Of a DNA stretch of 64,000 nucleotides, positions 12,741 through 22,141 are shown piece after piece. Position 1 is the stretch's first letter, and every line of letters begins with the position of its first letter. Under the pieces are notes generated by a model. The model was not told where the DNA came from. It worked only from the letters and a program-made list of their open reading frames with translations, and searched no databases. Source of the stretch: Rhizobium terricola (GTDB lineage Bacteria > Pseudomonadota > Alphaproteobacteria > Rhizobiales > Rhizobiaceae); NCBI RefSeq assembly GCF_012927355.1, contig NZ_JABBGK010000001.1, forward strand, positions 124,001 to 188,000. The letters run 5' to 3'. The position numbers and the translations under genes are program-made.

Positions 12741-12792
12741 GAGGGCAAGCGCGTAATGAAGACGCCTTGGCAGAATCCTCGAGGAGGAATGT

Positions 12793-13680
12793 GTGGTCCA
12801 ACGTAATAAACTCCGTAAAGCCGTATTTCCTGTCGCCGGTCTCGGCACCCGTTTTCTTCCGGCCACGAAGGCCGTTCCGAAGGAGATGCTGACCGTCGTC
12901 GACAAGCCCGTCATCCAGTACGTGGTGGATGAAGCGGCCGAGGCGGGCATTGAGCATTTCGTCTTCGTGACGGGCCGCGGAAAAGGCGTCATCGAAGACT
13001 ATTTCGATATCCAGTTCGAACTCGAGCAGACTCTCAAGGCCCGCAACAAGAATGCGGAGCTGACGCTCCTGGAGGACCTGCTGCCGACCGCCGGTTCCGC
13101 GAGCTTCACTCGCCAGCAGGAGCCGCTCGGCCTCGGTCACGCGGTCTGGTGCGCCCGCGACATCGTCGGCAACGAGCCCTTCGCGCTTCTTCTGCCCGAC
13201 ATGATCATGCGCGGCGAAAAGGGCTGCCTGAAGGGCATGGTCGAGCTTTACGAGAAGGCCGGCGGAAACGTCATCGCTGTCGAGGAATGCGATCCGTCGC
13301 AGGCCCATAAATACGGCATCGTCGGTGTCGGTGAGGCGCTTGAAGGCGGCTTCCGCATCACGGAAATGGTCGAGAAGCCTGCCAAGGGCACCGCACCTTC
13401 AAACTTCTTCATCAATGGCCGCTACATCCTGCAGCCGGAAATCTTCTCGATCCTGGAAACCCAGGAGCGTGGCGCGGGCAACGAGATCCAGCTGACCGAC
13501 GGCATGCTCAAGCTTGCCAAGCAGCAGGCCTTCGCCGGCTATCACTTCAAGGGCCAGACCTTCGACTGCGGCGCCAAGGATGGCTTCATCCTCGCCAACG
13601 TCGCCTTCGCCATCGAGCGCGCCGATATCCGGCCGTCGATCGAAGAGCCCCTGAAGGCGCTTCTGGCGGCTCTCAAATAA
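12793..13680 (+). CDS. galU: UTP-glucose-1-phosphate uridylyltransferase
   Basis: 295 residues, complete. The nucleotidyltransferase signature [18 protein letters not shown] lies at about residues 15-32, and the segment [11 protein letters not shown] and the C-terminal [17 protein letters not shown] are characteristic of GalU/ExoN proteins. It makes UDP-glucose for exopolysaccharide, lipopolysaccharide and cyclic glucan. The start is a GTG at 12793, set by GAGGAGGA at 12781-12788. An ATG at 12789 opens a five-codon overlapping frame that stops at once and is probably fortuitous. Confidence 0.93.
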   Translation: MVQRNKLRKAVFPVAGLGTRFLPATKAVPKEMLTVVDKPVIQYVVDEAAEAGIEHFVFVTGRGKGVIEDYFDIQFELEQTLKARNKNAELTLLEDLLPTAGSASFTRQQEPLGLGHAVWCARDIVGNEPFALLLPDMIMRGEKGCLKGMVELYEKAGGNVIAVEECDPSQAHKYGIVGVGEALEGGFRITEMVEKPAKGTAPSNFFINGRYILQPEIFSILETQERGAGNEIQLTDGMLKLAKQQAFAGYHFKGQTFDCGAKDGFILANVAFAIERADIRPSIEEPLKALLAALK

Positions 13681-13699
13681 GCCGACTGTCCCGACAAAT

Positions 13700-13744
13700 A
13701 CGACAAAGGCCGCGTCCGGTTCGGGCGCGGCCTTTGTCGTTTTC
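13700..13744. terminator. Strong bidirectional terminator after galU
   Basis: An 18-bp stem pairs 13700-13717 with 13723-13740; the only imperfection is one T-G pair. It is followed by TTTT on the plus strand, and A-rich sequence precedes it, so it can end both galU and the converging outer-membrane protein gene. Confidence 0.88.
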
Positions 13745-13761
13745 TCCATTCTCGTCCGGCT

Positions 13762-15294
13762 TCAGCGTTTCGCGGTCAGGCCGATCGAGGTGCGCAGCGC
13801 GTTGCTGTCGGCCGCGGCGTCGTAAAGTGTGCGCTCGTATTCGACGTCGGCAGTCAGGTCGAGATAGCGGTTGATGCTCCAGGTGAGGCCGGCGCCCGTG
13901 GTGTAGGACGTCGCGTCGCTCGCGCCGGCACCGCCGGGATAGTTGGTCCATTCGACCGAGTTCGACAATCGGGCGACAAGATTGCTGCGGAGCTGATGGG
14001 TGACTTCGCTGTTGAGCGCATAGATCACCGAACCGCTGAGCCCTGGCGTGGTGGAGGGGTCGATCGTCGTTGAAAGGCCGAGGTCGACATCGGTGCCCTG
14101 CTGCGGCGACCAGGTGACATTGCCGTCGACCGTCAAGGCCGAGAGATCACCGAGCCGGTCGTCCTCGAAGCGCTGACGTTCATAGCCGAGGCCCAGCTCA
14201 CCCTTCAGCTTGTCGCCGAAATCGGCGGCAATGCCGCCGCGTGCCGAATAGGTGTCGGCGGAGCGGGCATAGCCATCCGAGTCGGTCGTCTCGTCGTAGC
14301 GAATCCTGCCGATGGCCACCTCGACGAAGGGGGTGAGGGCGGGGGAGATCTCATAGCCGATGCGGCCGCGCAATTCGCCGCCCAGTCGGTTGCGGTCCGT
14401 CAGGCCGAGGCTCGTGCCGTCCGCGAGTTCCGCGTCCGAATACTGCCAGCGGTTCAGGTCTGCAGCGATCGTGCCGCGCAGCCTGCCGAAATCATGTTCG
14501 ACGGAAACGCCGCCCGAATACTGGTGGACGCCCGACTGCACGGTTGCCCCGGAAATGGCGTTCGGGTCGTCGTTGTCCTCGCGGCTGAAATTGTAGCCGC
14601 CCTTCACATGGGCGATCGTGTCGTCGGCGAGATCGAGGCGGAGATCGGCGTTGATGCCGGCGCGCGGGTTTTCCGCGCCTTCGCCCGCCAGGTTCTTCTG
14701 CCAGTAGCCTTCACCGCCGATCGTCAGCTCGTGGCGCGACCAGTCGGACGTCAGCGTGCCCTTCAGCCCCGTTTCCGAAAAGGTCCGGCTCTCTTCCGTG
14801 CCGCCGCTGGTGGTTCTCTCGTGCCCGATCTTTTCGCTCAGCGAAGGGCGCAGCACCATCGTGCCGAGACGAATGCCGTCGGGCTCGTTCCCCGCGTCGC
14901 GGCGGGTGCGGAAGGCCGTCGGATCGTCGAGGGTCGTCTCGCGCAGGTTCTGCCGTCCGAAATCTTCGGGCTGCGCGTCCAGATCCGCTTCTGGATCCGA
15001 GAGCGCGCCGGTCTGGGCGGTGCCGGTCGACTGGGTCGTGAGATTGTCGGCGGGCGCGGTGGCCCCCGCAGTTGTCGTGCCGGTGGCGGCGGTTGTCGTC
15101 GCGCCGTTGGTCGCGGTGCTGCCAGTGGTTCCGGTCTGCGTAGCTGACGGCGGCGTCCAGGTGGTGGAGGTCGAAGTGCTCTGGGCGACGGCCGGATCGG
15201 CAAGGCCGAACAGGCCGCAGGCCAGGAGACCGGCCGATGCCGCGGACAGGCGGCGGCGCGCGCCCTCCGCTTCGGTCTTTTCTGTCTGAACCAT
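13762..15294 (-). CDS. Outer-membrane beta-barrel protein, BBP2-type porin-like
   Basis: 510 residues from the ATG at 15294; a TTG at 15312 would add six residues. After a signal peptide ending near DPAVAQ comes a Thr/Ala/Gly-rich linker of about 60 residues, an acidic region, and then alternating strands with aromatic and Asn/Asp-rich turns up to the C-terminus, as in the putative beta-barrel porin 2 family found in exopolysaccharide-producing alphaproteobacteria. A pore or polysaccharide-related outer-membrane role is inferred. It diverges from kdsD and shares a region with a palindrome. Confidence 0.7.
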   Translation of the reverse strand: MVQTEKTEAEGARRRLSAASAGLLACGLFGLADPAVAQSTSTSTTWTPPSATQTGTTGSTATNGATTTAATGTTTAGATAPADNLTTQSTGTAQTGALSDPEADLDAQPEDFGRQNLRETTLDDPTAFRTRRDAGNEPDGIRLGTMVLRPSLSEKIGHERTTSGGTEESRTFSETGLKGTLTSDWSRHELTIGGEGYWQKNLAGEGAENPRAGINADLRLDLADDTIAHVKGGYNFSREDNDDPNAISGATVQSGVHQYSGGVSVEHDFGRLRGTIAADLNRWQYSDAELADGTSLGLTDRNRLGGELRGRIGYEISPALTPFVEVAIGRIRYDETTDSDGYARSADTYSARGGIAADFGDKLKGELGLGYERQRFEDDRLGDLSALTVDGNVTWSPQQGTDVDLGLSTTIDPSTTPGLSGSVIYALNSEVTHQLRSNLVARLSNSVEWTNYPGGAGASDATSYTTGAGLTWSINRYLDLTADVEYERTLYDAAADSNALRTSIGLTAKR

Positions 15295-15327
15295 TTGGAT
15301 TTTGCCCGGCAATTCTTAAATGCTTAC

Positions 15328-15358
15328 CCAAACGTAAAGCCATGTGGTTAACGTTTGG
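15328..15358. promoter_or_regulatory. Inverted repeat between kdsD and the barrel gene
   Basis: CCAAACGT (15328-15335) and ACGTTTGG (15351-15358) form a perfect 8-bp dyad with a 15-base spacer in the divergent promoter region, 34 bases from the barrel-protein ATG. Centre-to-centre spacing is 23 bp, about two turns. Confidence 0.4.
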
Positions 15359-15516
15359 TTTCGATCGCCGGGTTGGAACGTGCGTCTTCGTCGGGCGACC
15401 GGGGATGCGGCGGAATGCCTGCTTTTCCCCACGCGTCCGATGGGAAAGAGTGCGGTTCCGGCGGGGATCTCGGTCTTCGAGTGGACAGCCATGGGCAAAA
15501 GCAGTAAGGGTCCGCC

Positions 15517-16512
15517 ATGATCAAGCGCGCTGTAAATCTCGTCGAAGCCGGTGCCATCGAATCGGCTCTGAGGGTCGTCACGACCGAACGCAACGGCCTT
15601 GTGGCCCTCGAAGAGGCCCTGACCAACGGACTGGCCGGCCCCTTCTGCAACGCCGTCAATATCATCGGCGGGATTTCGGGCCGGTTGATCGTCACGGGCG
15701 TCGGCAAGAGCGGTCACATCGGCACCAAGCTCGCCGCGACCTTTGCCTCGACCGGGACCCCGGCCTTCTTCGTCCATCCGGCGGAAGCCAATCACGGCGA
15801 TCTGGGCATGATCGGCCGCGACGACGCGATCCTCGCGATGTCATGGAGCGGCGAAAGCCAGGAACTGCAGGGTATCCTTTCCTATTCGCGGCGCTTCTCG
15901 ATCCCGCTGATCGCCATGACGGCCGGCGAGAACTCGACACTGGCGCGCGAGGCCGACGTGGTGCTGCTTCTGCCGAAGGTGCAGGAAGCCTGCCCGCACG
16001 GCCTGGCGCCGACCACCTCGACCGTGCTGCAGCTTGCCATGGGCGATGCGATCGCGATCTCGCTGCTCGAGGCGCGCGGCTTCACCCCCAACGATTTCCG
16101 CGTCTTCCATCCGGGCGGCAAGCTGGGTGCGAGCCTGACCCATGTGCGCGACATCATGCACACCGGCGACCGCCTGCCGCTCGTCAGGCAGGGAACCCCG
16201 ATGCCGGAGGCGATCGTCACCCTGTCGCACAAGCATTTCGGCTGCGTCGCCGTTCTCGACGATGACGGCAAGCTGGCCGGGATCGTCACCGAGGGCGACA
16301 TGGCGCGCAACCTGTCGCGCAATCTCGCGGAACTCTCGGTCGACGACGTGATGACCCGGACGCCGAAGACGATCAAGCCGAGCACGCTCGCGACCGCGGC
16401 ACTGGCGATCCTCAACCAGCACAGCATCGGCGCGCTCCTCGTCGTCGACGAGGACAACCGGCCGATCGGGCTGGTGCACTTCCACGATCTCTTGCGGATC
16501 GGCGTGGCCTGA
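15517..16512 (+). CDS. kdsD: Arabinose-5-phosphate isomerase (KdsD/KpsF)
   Basis: 331 residues. The N-terminal SIS sugar-isomerase domain contains VTGVGKSGHIGTKLAATFAS and the HPAEANHGDLGMI motif; two CBS domains follow (about residues 205-325). This is the KdsD/KpsF layout: ribulose-5-phosphate to arabinose-5-phosphate, the first step to KDO for lipopolysaccharide or capsule. Length is standard. The N-terminus is about ten residues longer than enterobacterial KdsD. Confidence 0.92.
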   Translation: MIKRAVNLVEAGAIESALRVVTTERNGLVALEEALTNGLAGPFCNAVNIIGGISGRLIVTGVGKSGHIGTKLAATFASTGTPAFFVHPAEANHGDLGMIGRDDAILAMSWSGESQELQGILSYSRRFSIPLIAMTAGENSTLAREADVVLLLPKVQEACPHGLAPTTSTVLQLAMGDAIAISLLEARGFTPNDFRVFHPGGKLGASLTHVRDIMHTGDRLPLVRQGTPMPEAIVTLSHKHFGCVAVLDDDGKLAGIVTEGDMARNLSRNLAELSVDDVMTRTPKTIKPSTLATAALAILNQHSIGALLVVDEDNRPIGLVHFHDLLRIGVA

Positions 16513-16971
16513 TCAGGCCGGCTCGACCGTCAGATCGCGGCCGTTGGACGAGATTATCTTCACCTTTGTGCCGACCGGCAGGTCAGGTCCCATGACGGGC
16601 CAGTAGGTATCATCGAGGCGAACCCGGCCGCGACCTTCGGCGATCGGTTCGGCAAGCGTCGCGGTCCGTCCGACGAGGCTCGCGCCGCGCTGGTTGAGCA
16701 GGGGTTCGTCGGTGACGAGATCGGGCTTCGACAGGAACCGCCGCCCGAGCAGGGTGGCGACGACGGCGAGTGCCGCGAAGACCAGAAGCTGGACCTGCCA
16801 GCCCCAGGCGGCACTTTCCCAGAAAAGCAGCGACAGGATCCCGGTCGCCAGCGCCCCGATGCCGATCCAGACCAGGAAGACGCCGGGCATCAGGAGTTCG
16901 GCGGCAAGCAGCAGGAGGCCGAGCAGCCACCAGCTCCATGGTCCGAGTTCTGCGATGACGCGGGCGAACAT
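16513..16971 (-). CDS. NfeD-family membrane protein
   Basis: 152 residues with three hydrophobic helices in the first about 80 residues (WWLLGLLLLAAELLMPGVFL and following) and a C-terminal OB-fold-like NfeD domain ending VKIISSNGRDLTVEPA. NfeD proteins pair with stomatins in membrane microdomains, and the stomatin gene is directly upstream with only 3 bases between, its final GGAGAA serving as this gene's ribosome binding site. It converges with kdsD with adjacent stop codons. Confidence 0.88.
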   Translation of the reverse strand: MFARVIAELGPWSWWLLGLLLLAAELLMPGVFLVWIGIGALATGILSLLFWESAAWGWQVQLLVFAALAVVATLLGRRFLSKPDLVTDEPLLNQRGASLVGRTATLAEPIAEGRGRVRLDDTYWPVMGPDLPVGTKVKIISSNGRDLTVEPA

Positions 16972-16974
16972 GCC

Positions 16975-17997
16975 TCAGTTCTCCTGGTTCGGCGCGAAGG
17001 GATTGACGGTCGGCGTGGTGCGAGTCGGTGCAGCAGCGGGCGCGGGTGGAGCGACGGGGCGTGGCTTTGCGGCGGGCTGGTCGCCGAAGACTTCGCGTGC
17101 AATCGCGCCGATGCCGCCGAGCGAGCCGATCAGGCTGGAGGCTTCCATTGGCATCAGCACGATTTTTGAATTCGGCGCGGACCCGATCGCGGCCATCGCT
17201 TCGGTGTATTTCTGGGCAACAAAGTAGTTGATCGCATTGACGTCGCCGGCGGCGATCGCGTCTGAGACGAAGCGCGTGGCTTTGGCCTCGGCCTCTGCCA
17301 GGCGTTCGCGGGCTTCGGCTTCGCGGTAGGCGGCCTCACGCTGACCCTCGGCCTGCAGGATTGCCGATTGCTTGGCGCCCTCGGCGCGCAGGATCTGGGC
17401 GTTGCGGAAGCCTTCGGCCTCGAGCACCTGGGCGCGTTTCTCGCGCTCGGCCTTCATCTGCCGGGCCATGGCGTCGACTAGGTCCTTCGGCGGCTGAATG
17501 TCCTTGATCTCGACGCGCGTCACCTTGATGCCCCAGGGGCCGACCGCTTCATCGACCACCTTCAGCAGACGGTCATTGATCGCCTCGCGGTTGGAGAGCA
17601 GTTCATCGAGGTCCATCGAGCCCATGACCGAACGGATGTTGGTCATGGTGAGGTTGAGGATCGCGTTTTCGAGATTGGCAACCTGATAGGCGGCCTGGGC
17701 GGCGTTGAGGATCTGGTAGAAGGCGACCGCGTCAGCCGAGACGCTGGCATTGTCCTTGGTGATGACTTCCTGGGTCGGGACGTCAAGCACCTGTTCCATC
17801 ACGTTGAGCTTGGAGCCGATCCGCTCGATGAAGGGGATAATCAGGTTGAGGCCTGGTTCCAGCGTGCGGGTATAACGTCCGAAAAGCTCGATCGTATAGC
17901 GATAGCCCTGCGGCACTGTCTTGATGCCGGCGAAGAGAGCAAGAATGACCAGCGCAACGAGCGCGATGACGACAATATCGGGACCGGCAAAAGGCAT
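16975..17997 (-). CDS. SPFH/band 7 stomatin-like protein (QmcA type)
   Basis: 340 residues. An N-terminal transmembrane helix ([18 protein letters not shown]) is followed by the SPFH domain with [15 protein letters not shown] and [21 protein letters not shown], then a long Ala/Glu-rich coiled coil (about residues 185-255) and a Pro/Ala-rich tail. It probably forms a large oligomeric cage in the inner membrane with the NfeD partner and affects membrane protease or microdomain function. No catalytic residues are expected. Confidence 0.9.
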   Translation of the reverse strand: MPFAGPDIVVIALVALVILALFAGIKTVPQGYRYTIELFGRYTRTLEPGLNLIIPFIERIGSKLNVMEQVLDVPTQEVITKDNASVSADAVAFYQILNAAQAAYQVANLENAILNLTMTNIRSVMGSMDLDELLSNREAINDRLLKVVDEAVGPWGIKVTRVEIKDIQPPKDLVDAMARQMKAEREKRAQVLEAEGFRNAQILRAEGAKQSAILQAEGQREAAYREAEARERLAEAEAKATRFVSDAIAAGDVNAINYFVAQKYTEAMAAIGSAPNSKIVLMPMEASSLIGSLGGIGAIAREVFGDQPAAKPRPVAPPAPAAAPTRTTPTVNPFAPNQEN

Positions 17998-18170
17998 GAA
18001 ACACTCCCCTCAAAAATAGCGCGAAAGGCTTCGCTAGACTTACAAGTGGGCGATGTCTCTTTCCTTGGCAAGATGAGCGAGCGGCAAAAGAGAAGAAGTG
18101 GAGGTGGGGGCGCCGTGCCGCGAGCCGCCTCTCGGCCTGGAGGTCGGGCGAGGGTGTCGCACCGGACGTG

Positions 18171-18201
18171 AAAAAGGCCGCGCAACATGGCTGCGCGGCC
18201 T
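18171..18201 (-). terminator. Terminator of the chemoreceptor operon
   Basis: AGGCCGCGC (18175-18183) pairs with GCGCGGCCT (18193-18201); on the minus strand it is followed by TTTTT (A-run at 18171-18175). Confidence 0.82.
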
Positions 18202-18237
18202 CCTTCTATTCTGTCCTTGAGTGCCTTTGTGAAAGGC

Positions 18238-20190
18238 TCAGAACTCTTCCCAGTTATCTGCCGCGACCGCCGCATTGCCATGGCTTCGCATGGCCGGGGC
18301 GCTCATGCGGGCCGGCTGGACGGGGCGGGAGACCGTTGCAGGCTGGCTCGGCCGGGCCATGGTGCGGGCCGTCTGGCGAAGCGCTGCGGCCTGGGTCGAG
18401 GCAACGCCGTTGATAGTAAACTGCGAGATGAGTTCGCGGAGCTTTGCGGCCTCGGAGGCGAGTGCGGCGGAGGCGGCGTTCGACTCCTCGACCATCGCGG
18501 CGTTCTGCTGCGTGGTCTGGTCCATCGCGTTGACGGCCTGGTTGACTTCAGAAAGGCCGGTCGACTGTTCCTTCGCCGAGATGGCGATCGCATCCATGTG
18601 GGTGTTCATGTCGGAGATGAAGACGCCGATGGTGCGGAGAGCTTCGCTTGCCTGGCGGACCAGATCCACGCCGCTCGAGACTTCGGTCGTCGAGTTGTGG
18701 ATGAGAGACTTGATTTCCTTTGCCGCGTTTGCCGAACGCTGGGCAAGCTCACGTACCTCCTGGGCGACAACGGCAAAACCCTTGCCGGCTTCACCGGCGC
18801 GGGCAGCTTCGACGCCGGCATTGAGCGCCAGCAGGTTGGTCTGGAAGGCAATCTCGTCGATTACGCCGATGATGTTGGAGATCTGACGCGAGCTCTCCTC
18901 GATCTTGCGCATGGCCTCTTCGGCCCGTGCCACGACCTCGGACGACTGGTTGGCCGAGGAATTGGCCTGGGAGGCGACAGAGCGGGCCTCTTCCGTCCGC
19001 TTCGTCGAATTCTGGACGTTGGCCGTGATCTCCTCGACGGCAGCGGCGGTCTCCTCAAGGGCGGCTGCCTGCTGTTCCGTGCGCTTCGACAGGTGATCGG
19101 TGCCGGAGGCGATTTCCTGGGTGCCGGTCTCGATCGTCGCGACGCTGTTGGTGATCGCGGAGAGGGTCTGGTTGAGCTGGCTGATCGACTGGTTGAAGTC
19201 GTGGCGGAGCGCCTCGAAATCCGGGGCGAAGGCTTCTTCGAGCTGGAAGGAGAGCTCGCCCTTCGCCAGTCGCTTCAAGCCGGCAGCAAGGCCGGAGGTC
19301 GCAATGCGCAGGCGTTCGGCAGCTTCGGCCTCGGCCCGTTCCTGGGCGGCCAGGCGGTCGGCTTCGGCATGGCCGCGCGCCTCTTCTGCTTCCGCCTGCA
19401 GGCGCTGGTTGGCGATGGCCGCTTCGCGGAAGACCTGCATGGATTCGGCCATCTGGCCGATCTCATCCTTGCCGCCCTTGTCGATCGAGACGTCCAGGTC
19501 GCCGTTGGCGAGACGCGACGTCACGTCGGCAAGGCGGGCAAGCGGCCGGGATACGAGCTGGAAGTTCAGGAGGCCCATCAGCGCCGCGACGAGCCCGACG
19601 ATCACGGATGCGGCAAGGCTGATCAGTTCCACCGTAGCCAGAGCCGATTTCTGATCGGCCGAGGCGACATCGGCGCGCTGTTGAAGGTCGCTGGTGACGG
19701 TCTTGAGCTTCTCGTTGAAGGCCGAGACCAGTCTGGAGCCGTCGCCGGTCAGTTCGATCGCACGGGCGAGTTCGACCGTCATCGGGTCGCGCATCAGACT
19801 GATCTGCCGCTCCACGACGGTCGAACGCCATTCCCCGATCTTGCCGATGGCCTCGCGCAGGGCGGGAAGCTCGCTCTGGGCTTCAGCCTCGAACAGTTTT
19901 TCCAGTGCGGGCACTTCGCCGTCGATCTTCTTGGTCGACTGCTCCAGGGTTGCCACGAAGTCGCGGTTACCGGTGAGGAGGAAATTCTTCAGCGCCAGAT
20001 CGGCCTGCACCATGTCGTCGGTGAGCTCCGCGGTTTTGGTCAACAGCTGGTCGATGACCTGCTTGTTTTCGACCAGCGTCCCGGCAGTGTCGACACGGGT
20101 GTAGATGAACCCGGATGCTCCGATGGCGATGACCGCCAGGATGCCGAATGCTGCGAAGCCCTTGGCGCTGACGGATATGTTCTTGATCAT
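18238..20190 (-). CDS. Methyl-accepting chemotaxis protein with CheR-tether
   Basis: 650 residues. A first transmembrane helix at about 11-29, a helical periplasmic domain, a second helix near 180-205, a HAMP domain, then the cytoplasmic signalling domain with the conserved hairpin tip containing [22 protein letters not shown]. The protein ends in NWEEF, matching the pentapeptide (consensus NWETF) that docks the CheR methyltransferase and CheB in high-abundance receptors, so this receptor can probably recruit its own adaptation enzymes. The gene follows a secreted sensor-like protein by 89 bases in the same direction. Confidence 0.95.
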   Translation of the reverse strand: MIKNISVSAKGFAAFGILAVIAIGASGFIYTRVDTAGTLVENKQVIDQLLTKTAELTDDMVQADLALKNFLLTGNRDFVATLEQSTKKIDGEVPALEKLFEAEAQSELPALREAIGKIGEWRSTVVERQISLMRDPMTVELARAIELTGDGSRLVSAFNEKLKTVTSDLQQRADVASADQKSALATVELISLAASVIVGLVAALMGLLNFQLVSRPLARLADVTSRLANGDLDVSIDKGGKDEIGQMAESMQVFREAAIANQRLQAEAEEARGHAEADRLAAQERAEAEAAERLRIATSGLAAGLKRLAKGELSFQLEEAFAPDFEALRHDFNQSISQLNQTLSAITNSVATIETGTQEIASGTDHLSKRTEQQAAALEETAAAVEEITANVQNSTKRTEEARSVASQANSSANQSSEVVARAEEAMRKIEESSRQISNIIGVIDEIAFQTNLLALNAGVEAARAGEAGKGFAVVAQEVRELAQRSANAAKEIKSLIHNSTTEVSSGVDLVRQASEALRTIGVFISDMNTHMDAIAISAKEQSTGLSEVNQAVNAMDQTTQQNAAMVEESNAASAALASEAAKLRELISQFTINGVASTQAAALRQTARTMARPSQPATVSRPVQPARMSAPAMRSHGNAAVAADNWEEF

Positions 20191-20279
20191 GGTCTTACCT
20201 ATCTGGTTTCGCTGATGGCGCCGGTCCCACGGGAACGTTTCAAGTTCCTGGCCGCCACTGGCCGCTGTTTCGCTGGGGT

Positions 20280-20891
20280 TCAGAGGCCGACTGCAGCGCG
20301 CCGCTCGAGTTCGGTGAGATTGAGTTCGACGGTAACGGCACCGATCGGCTTCTCTTCCGCACCTTTCGTGACGGTGAAGCTGACCTGGCCGCGCCAGATC
20401 TTGGCTTCGTCATCCCATTCGGGGGCATCGATGAAGACGGCATCGCCTGCGACATTGAAGGTCTTCTGGAACTTGTCCTCGTCGCCCTGCCAGAAGTCGC
20501 TCGTCACCGAACTTTGGCCGACGTTCAGGCCGTTCTGGTCCATCACGAAGATTTCGGCATAAAGGCCGAGGGAGCGTCCCTGGATGCGGGCGAGATACAC
20601 CGAAAGCGGATTGGACAGCGTTGCTGCGATCAGGGGCTTGTCCTCCTTTTCGCGCTCGGCGCGCCACTGGGCGTCCAGCGTGTCGATCTCCGCCTGGGTG
20701 AGCTTCTGCTGCTTCTCGTTCTGCGCGTCGATCGAAATCTGGACGATTTCGGAATCGATGAACTTTCGCATGTCTTCGAGGACCGCGGGGGTGACCAGAG
20801 CCTTGGCGTTCGGCTCTGCCGTCTGTGCCAGGGCATGGGACATTGACAGCGCAAACATGGTTGCTGCCAGAACTGCCTTACGTGTTGCCAT
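20280..20891 (-). CDS. Secreted single-domain sensor-like protein (Cache/PDC-like)
   Basis: 203 residues. Residues 1-22 are a signal peptide ending ALA. The rest is soluble: long helices (about 33-90), then [31 protein letters not shown], a hydrophobic strand with MDQNG turn that resembles the core of periplasmic Cache/PDC sensor domains, and later [23 protein letters not shown]. There is no second membrane helix and no output domain. Lying directly upstream of the chemoreceptor, it may be a periplasmic ligand-binding partner; this is inference. The domain call rests on visual resemblance. Confidence 0.6.
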   Translation of the reverse strand: MATRKAVLAATMFALSMSHALAQTAEPNAKALVTPAVLEDMRKFIDSEIVQISIDAQNEKQQKLTQAEIDTLDAQWRAEREKEDKPLIAATLSNPLSVYLARIQGRSLGLYAEIFVMDQNGLNVGQSSVTSDFWQGDEDKFQKTFNVAGDAVFIDAPEWDDEAKIWRGQVSFTVTKGAEEKPIGAVTVELNLTELERRAAVGL

Positions 20892-20930
20892 TTGTCTCTC
20901 CTTCGTGAGGTCAAATCTAGGATTGACGAT

Positions 20931-20945
20931 TTAAATTAGCGTTAA
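20931..20945. promoter_or_regulatory. CtrA box upstream of the chemoreceptor operon
   Basis: TTAA (20931-20934), seven bases, TTAA (20942-20945): an exact match to the CtrA binding consensus TTAA-N7-TTAA of alphaproteobacteria. It lies 40-54 bases upstream of the first gene of the operon. Motility and chemotaxis genes are known CtrA targets. Confidence 0.5.
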
Positions 20946-21209
20946 TACAAGATTTTACCTGTTATATTTGGCAATGAAAATCAATGACTTAGGCCAATTG
21001 AAGAGAGAGCTTCATGAGTAAATGTGCAACTAAAGGCTGATGGCGTTTGGGCCTGTAATCTTTCGAATGTTGCTTAAGTTTATGAAATTTGGCTATTTTT
21101 TGAGCAGGTCAGCTTTCCAGAGAGCTCAGGGAAAGGCGCGGCGCAGGCGTGGCGATTCTTCCTGGTTGTATTTCTTGAACCGTATTGGTTGAGGGGCTGG
21201 GGCTGTTTC
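20946..21209. other. AT-rich intergenic region
   Basis: The stretch between the CtrA box and the YdeI-like gene is richer in A and T than the surroundings. I see no credible reading frame longer than a few codons, no RNA gene and no strong hairpin. It probably holds the promoter of the sensor/chemoreceptor operon and the 3' end of the YdeI-like transcript. Confidence 0.5.
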
Positions 21210-21833
21210 TCAGCGCTCCAGCGCTCCCTTGCCGGCGAGGATCTTGTCGCGGTTCTTCAGGATGCGGGCGCGGCGCGTGTCGGTCTGTTTGGCTCCGTTG
21301 AGGAGTATGACGTAGCTCTTCTGCCGTCCGGGTGTGAGACGATGAAACGCCTCTGCGAGCACCGGATCGTCATCCATCGCGGTAACCAGTTCTTCCGGCA
21401 GATCGAGCGGTACGTCTTCCTTCTCTCCCTTGAGACCCGATTCCGCATAGTTCATCGCTTCCCTGAGATAGGCCTGGATCACTGGCGTCATCCGGGCGAC
21501 GTCCTCGTTCTTCACGAAGCGGATCATATCCGGGTGGCGCGAGTTCGGCCCCTGGCGTTCGAGTACGCCATCTGGATCCTTCATCAGCGATGCATTGAAG
21601 AACGTGATCCGGTAGTCGTTGCGGAAGGCACCGATGATCACGATATTCCGGCCGGCGTGCATGTAGCACGGATGGCCCCATTTCACCGTTTCGGTAAGGC
21701 CACAATCGAGGCAGATGCGACGGAGTTGCTCAAGTCCTGCTATCCACGACCGCGTCGAGCAATCGGGTGTGGCAAAACGCTCGCAGCGCCCGCATCCCTT
21801 GGCGAAATAGTCATCGATCGCGGTAATCATCAT
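21210..21833 (-). CDS. YdeI/OmdA-like protein (DUF1801 family)
   Basis: 207 residues. The N-terminal half has the DUF1801 pattern KWGHPCYMHAGRNIVIIGAFRNDYRITFF; the C-terminal half has the bacteriocin-protection YdeI/OmdA domain, PLDLPEELVTAMDDDPVLAEAFHRLTPGRQKSYV with a basic tail. Such proteins are widespread, cytoplasmic and of unclear biochemical function. The N-terminus carries three Cys in CGRCERFATPDCSTR, plus a fourth in CLDCG, not usual for the domain. Two adjacent Met codons at 21833 and 21830 can both start it. Confidence 0.8.
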   Translation of the reverse strand: MMITAIDDYFAKGCGRCERFATPDCSTRSWIAGLEQLRRICLDCGLTETVKWGHPCYMHAGRNIVIIGAFRNDYRITFFNASLMKDPDGVLERQGPNSRHPDMIRFVKNEDVARMTPVIQAYLREAMNYAESGLKGEKEDVPLDLPEELVTAMDDDPVLAEAFHRLTPGRQKSYVILLNGAKQTDTRRARILKNRDKILAGKGALER

Positions 21834-22141
21834 CGGCTGTTACCTCCAGATCGATCCTGCTTGCCTTCGCAACCGCCTTCGCCCGCGGGCGGCGCTGTCG
21901 GCCAACGCTCGGTCTACGGATGCCCGGACCGGACAGCTCAAAGCTGCACGGTCAGCCCGAAGCTCGCGCGTTTTCAATCAGCGAGACTATACACCTAGCC
22001 CGGGTCCCCGTCTCGCATCCAACTCGGGTCAAACCGCATTTCCGCGGCGGTTGTTTCGCGGGGACCGTTGACGTCGGAGTTCCTGCCGATCCCGCGCGAC
22101 GCTTACTCGCTGCTTAGCTCCGGTTGGTGCCGCGCAAGACC
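21834..22141. other. Intergenic region with a nested inverted repeat
   Basis: No gene is supported here. At 22003-22066 an outer stem GGTCCCCG (22003-22010) / CGGGGACC (22059-22066) encloses an inner hairpin AACCGC (22032-22037) / GCGGTT (22047-22052). It lies downstream of hemH but has no T-run in either direction, so it is not a standard terminator. Confidence 0.4.

Noticed and set aside
12789-12806. Five-codon leader peptide overlapping the galU start
   Set aside because: No regulatory residues or stem structure; it shares the galU ribosome binding site by chance.
18187-20562. 791-codon plus-strand frame over the chemoreceptor gene
   Set aside because: The minus strand encodes a clear methyl-accepting protein; the plus frame is its shadow.
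21834-22141. Possible tRNA or other RNA gene
   Set aside because: No T-loop GTTCGAATCC-type motif and no cloverleaf pairing was found in either strand.
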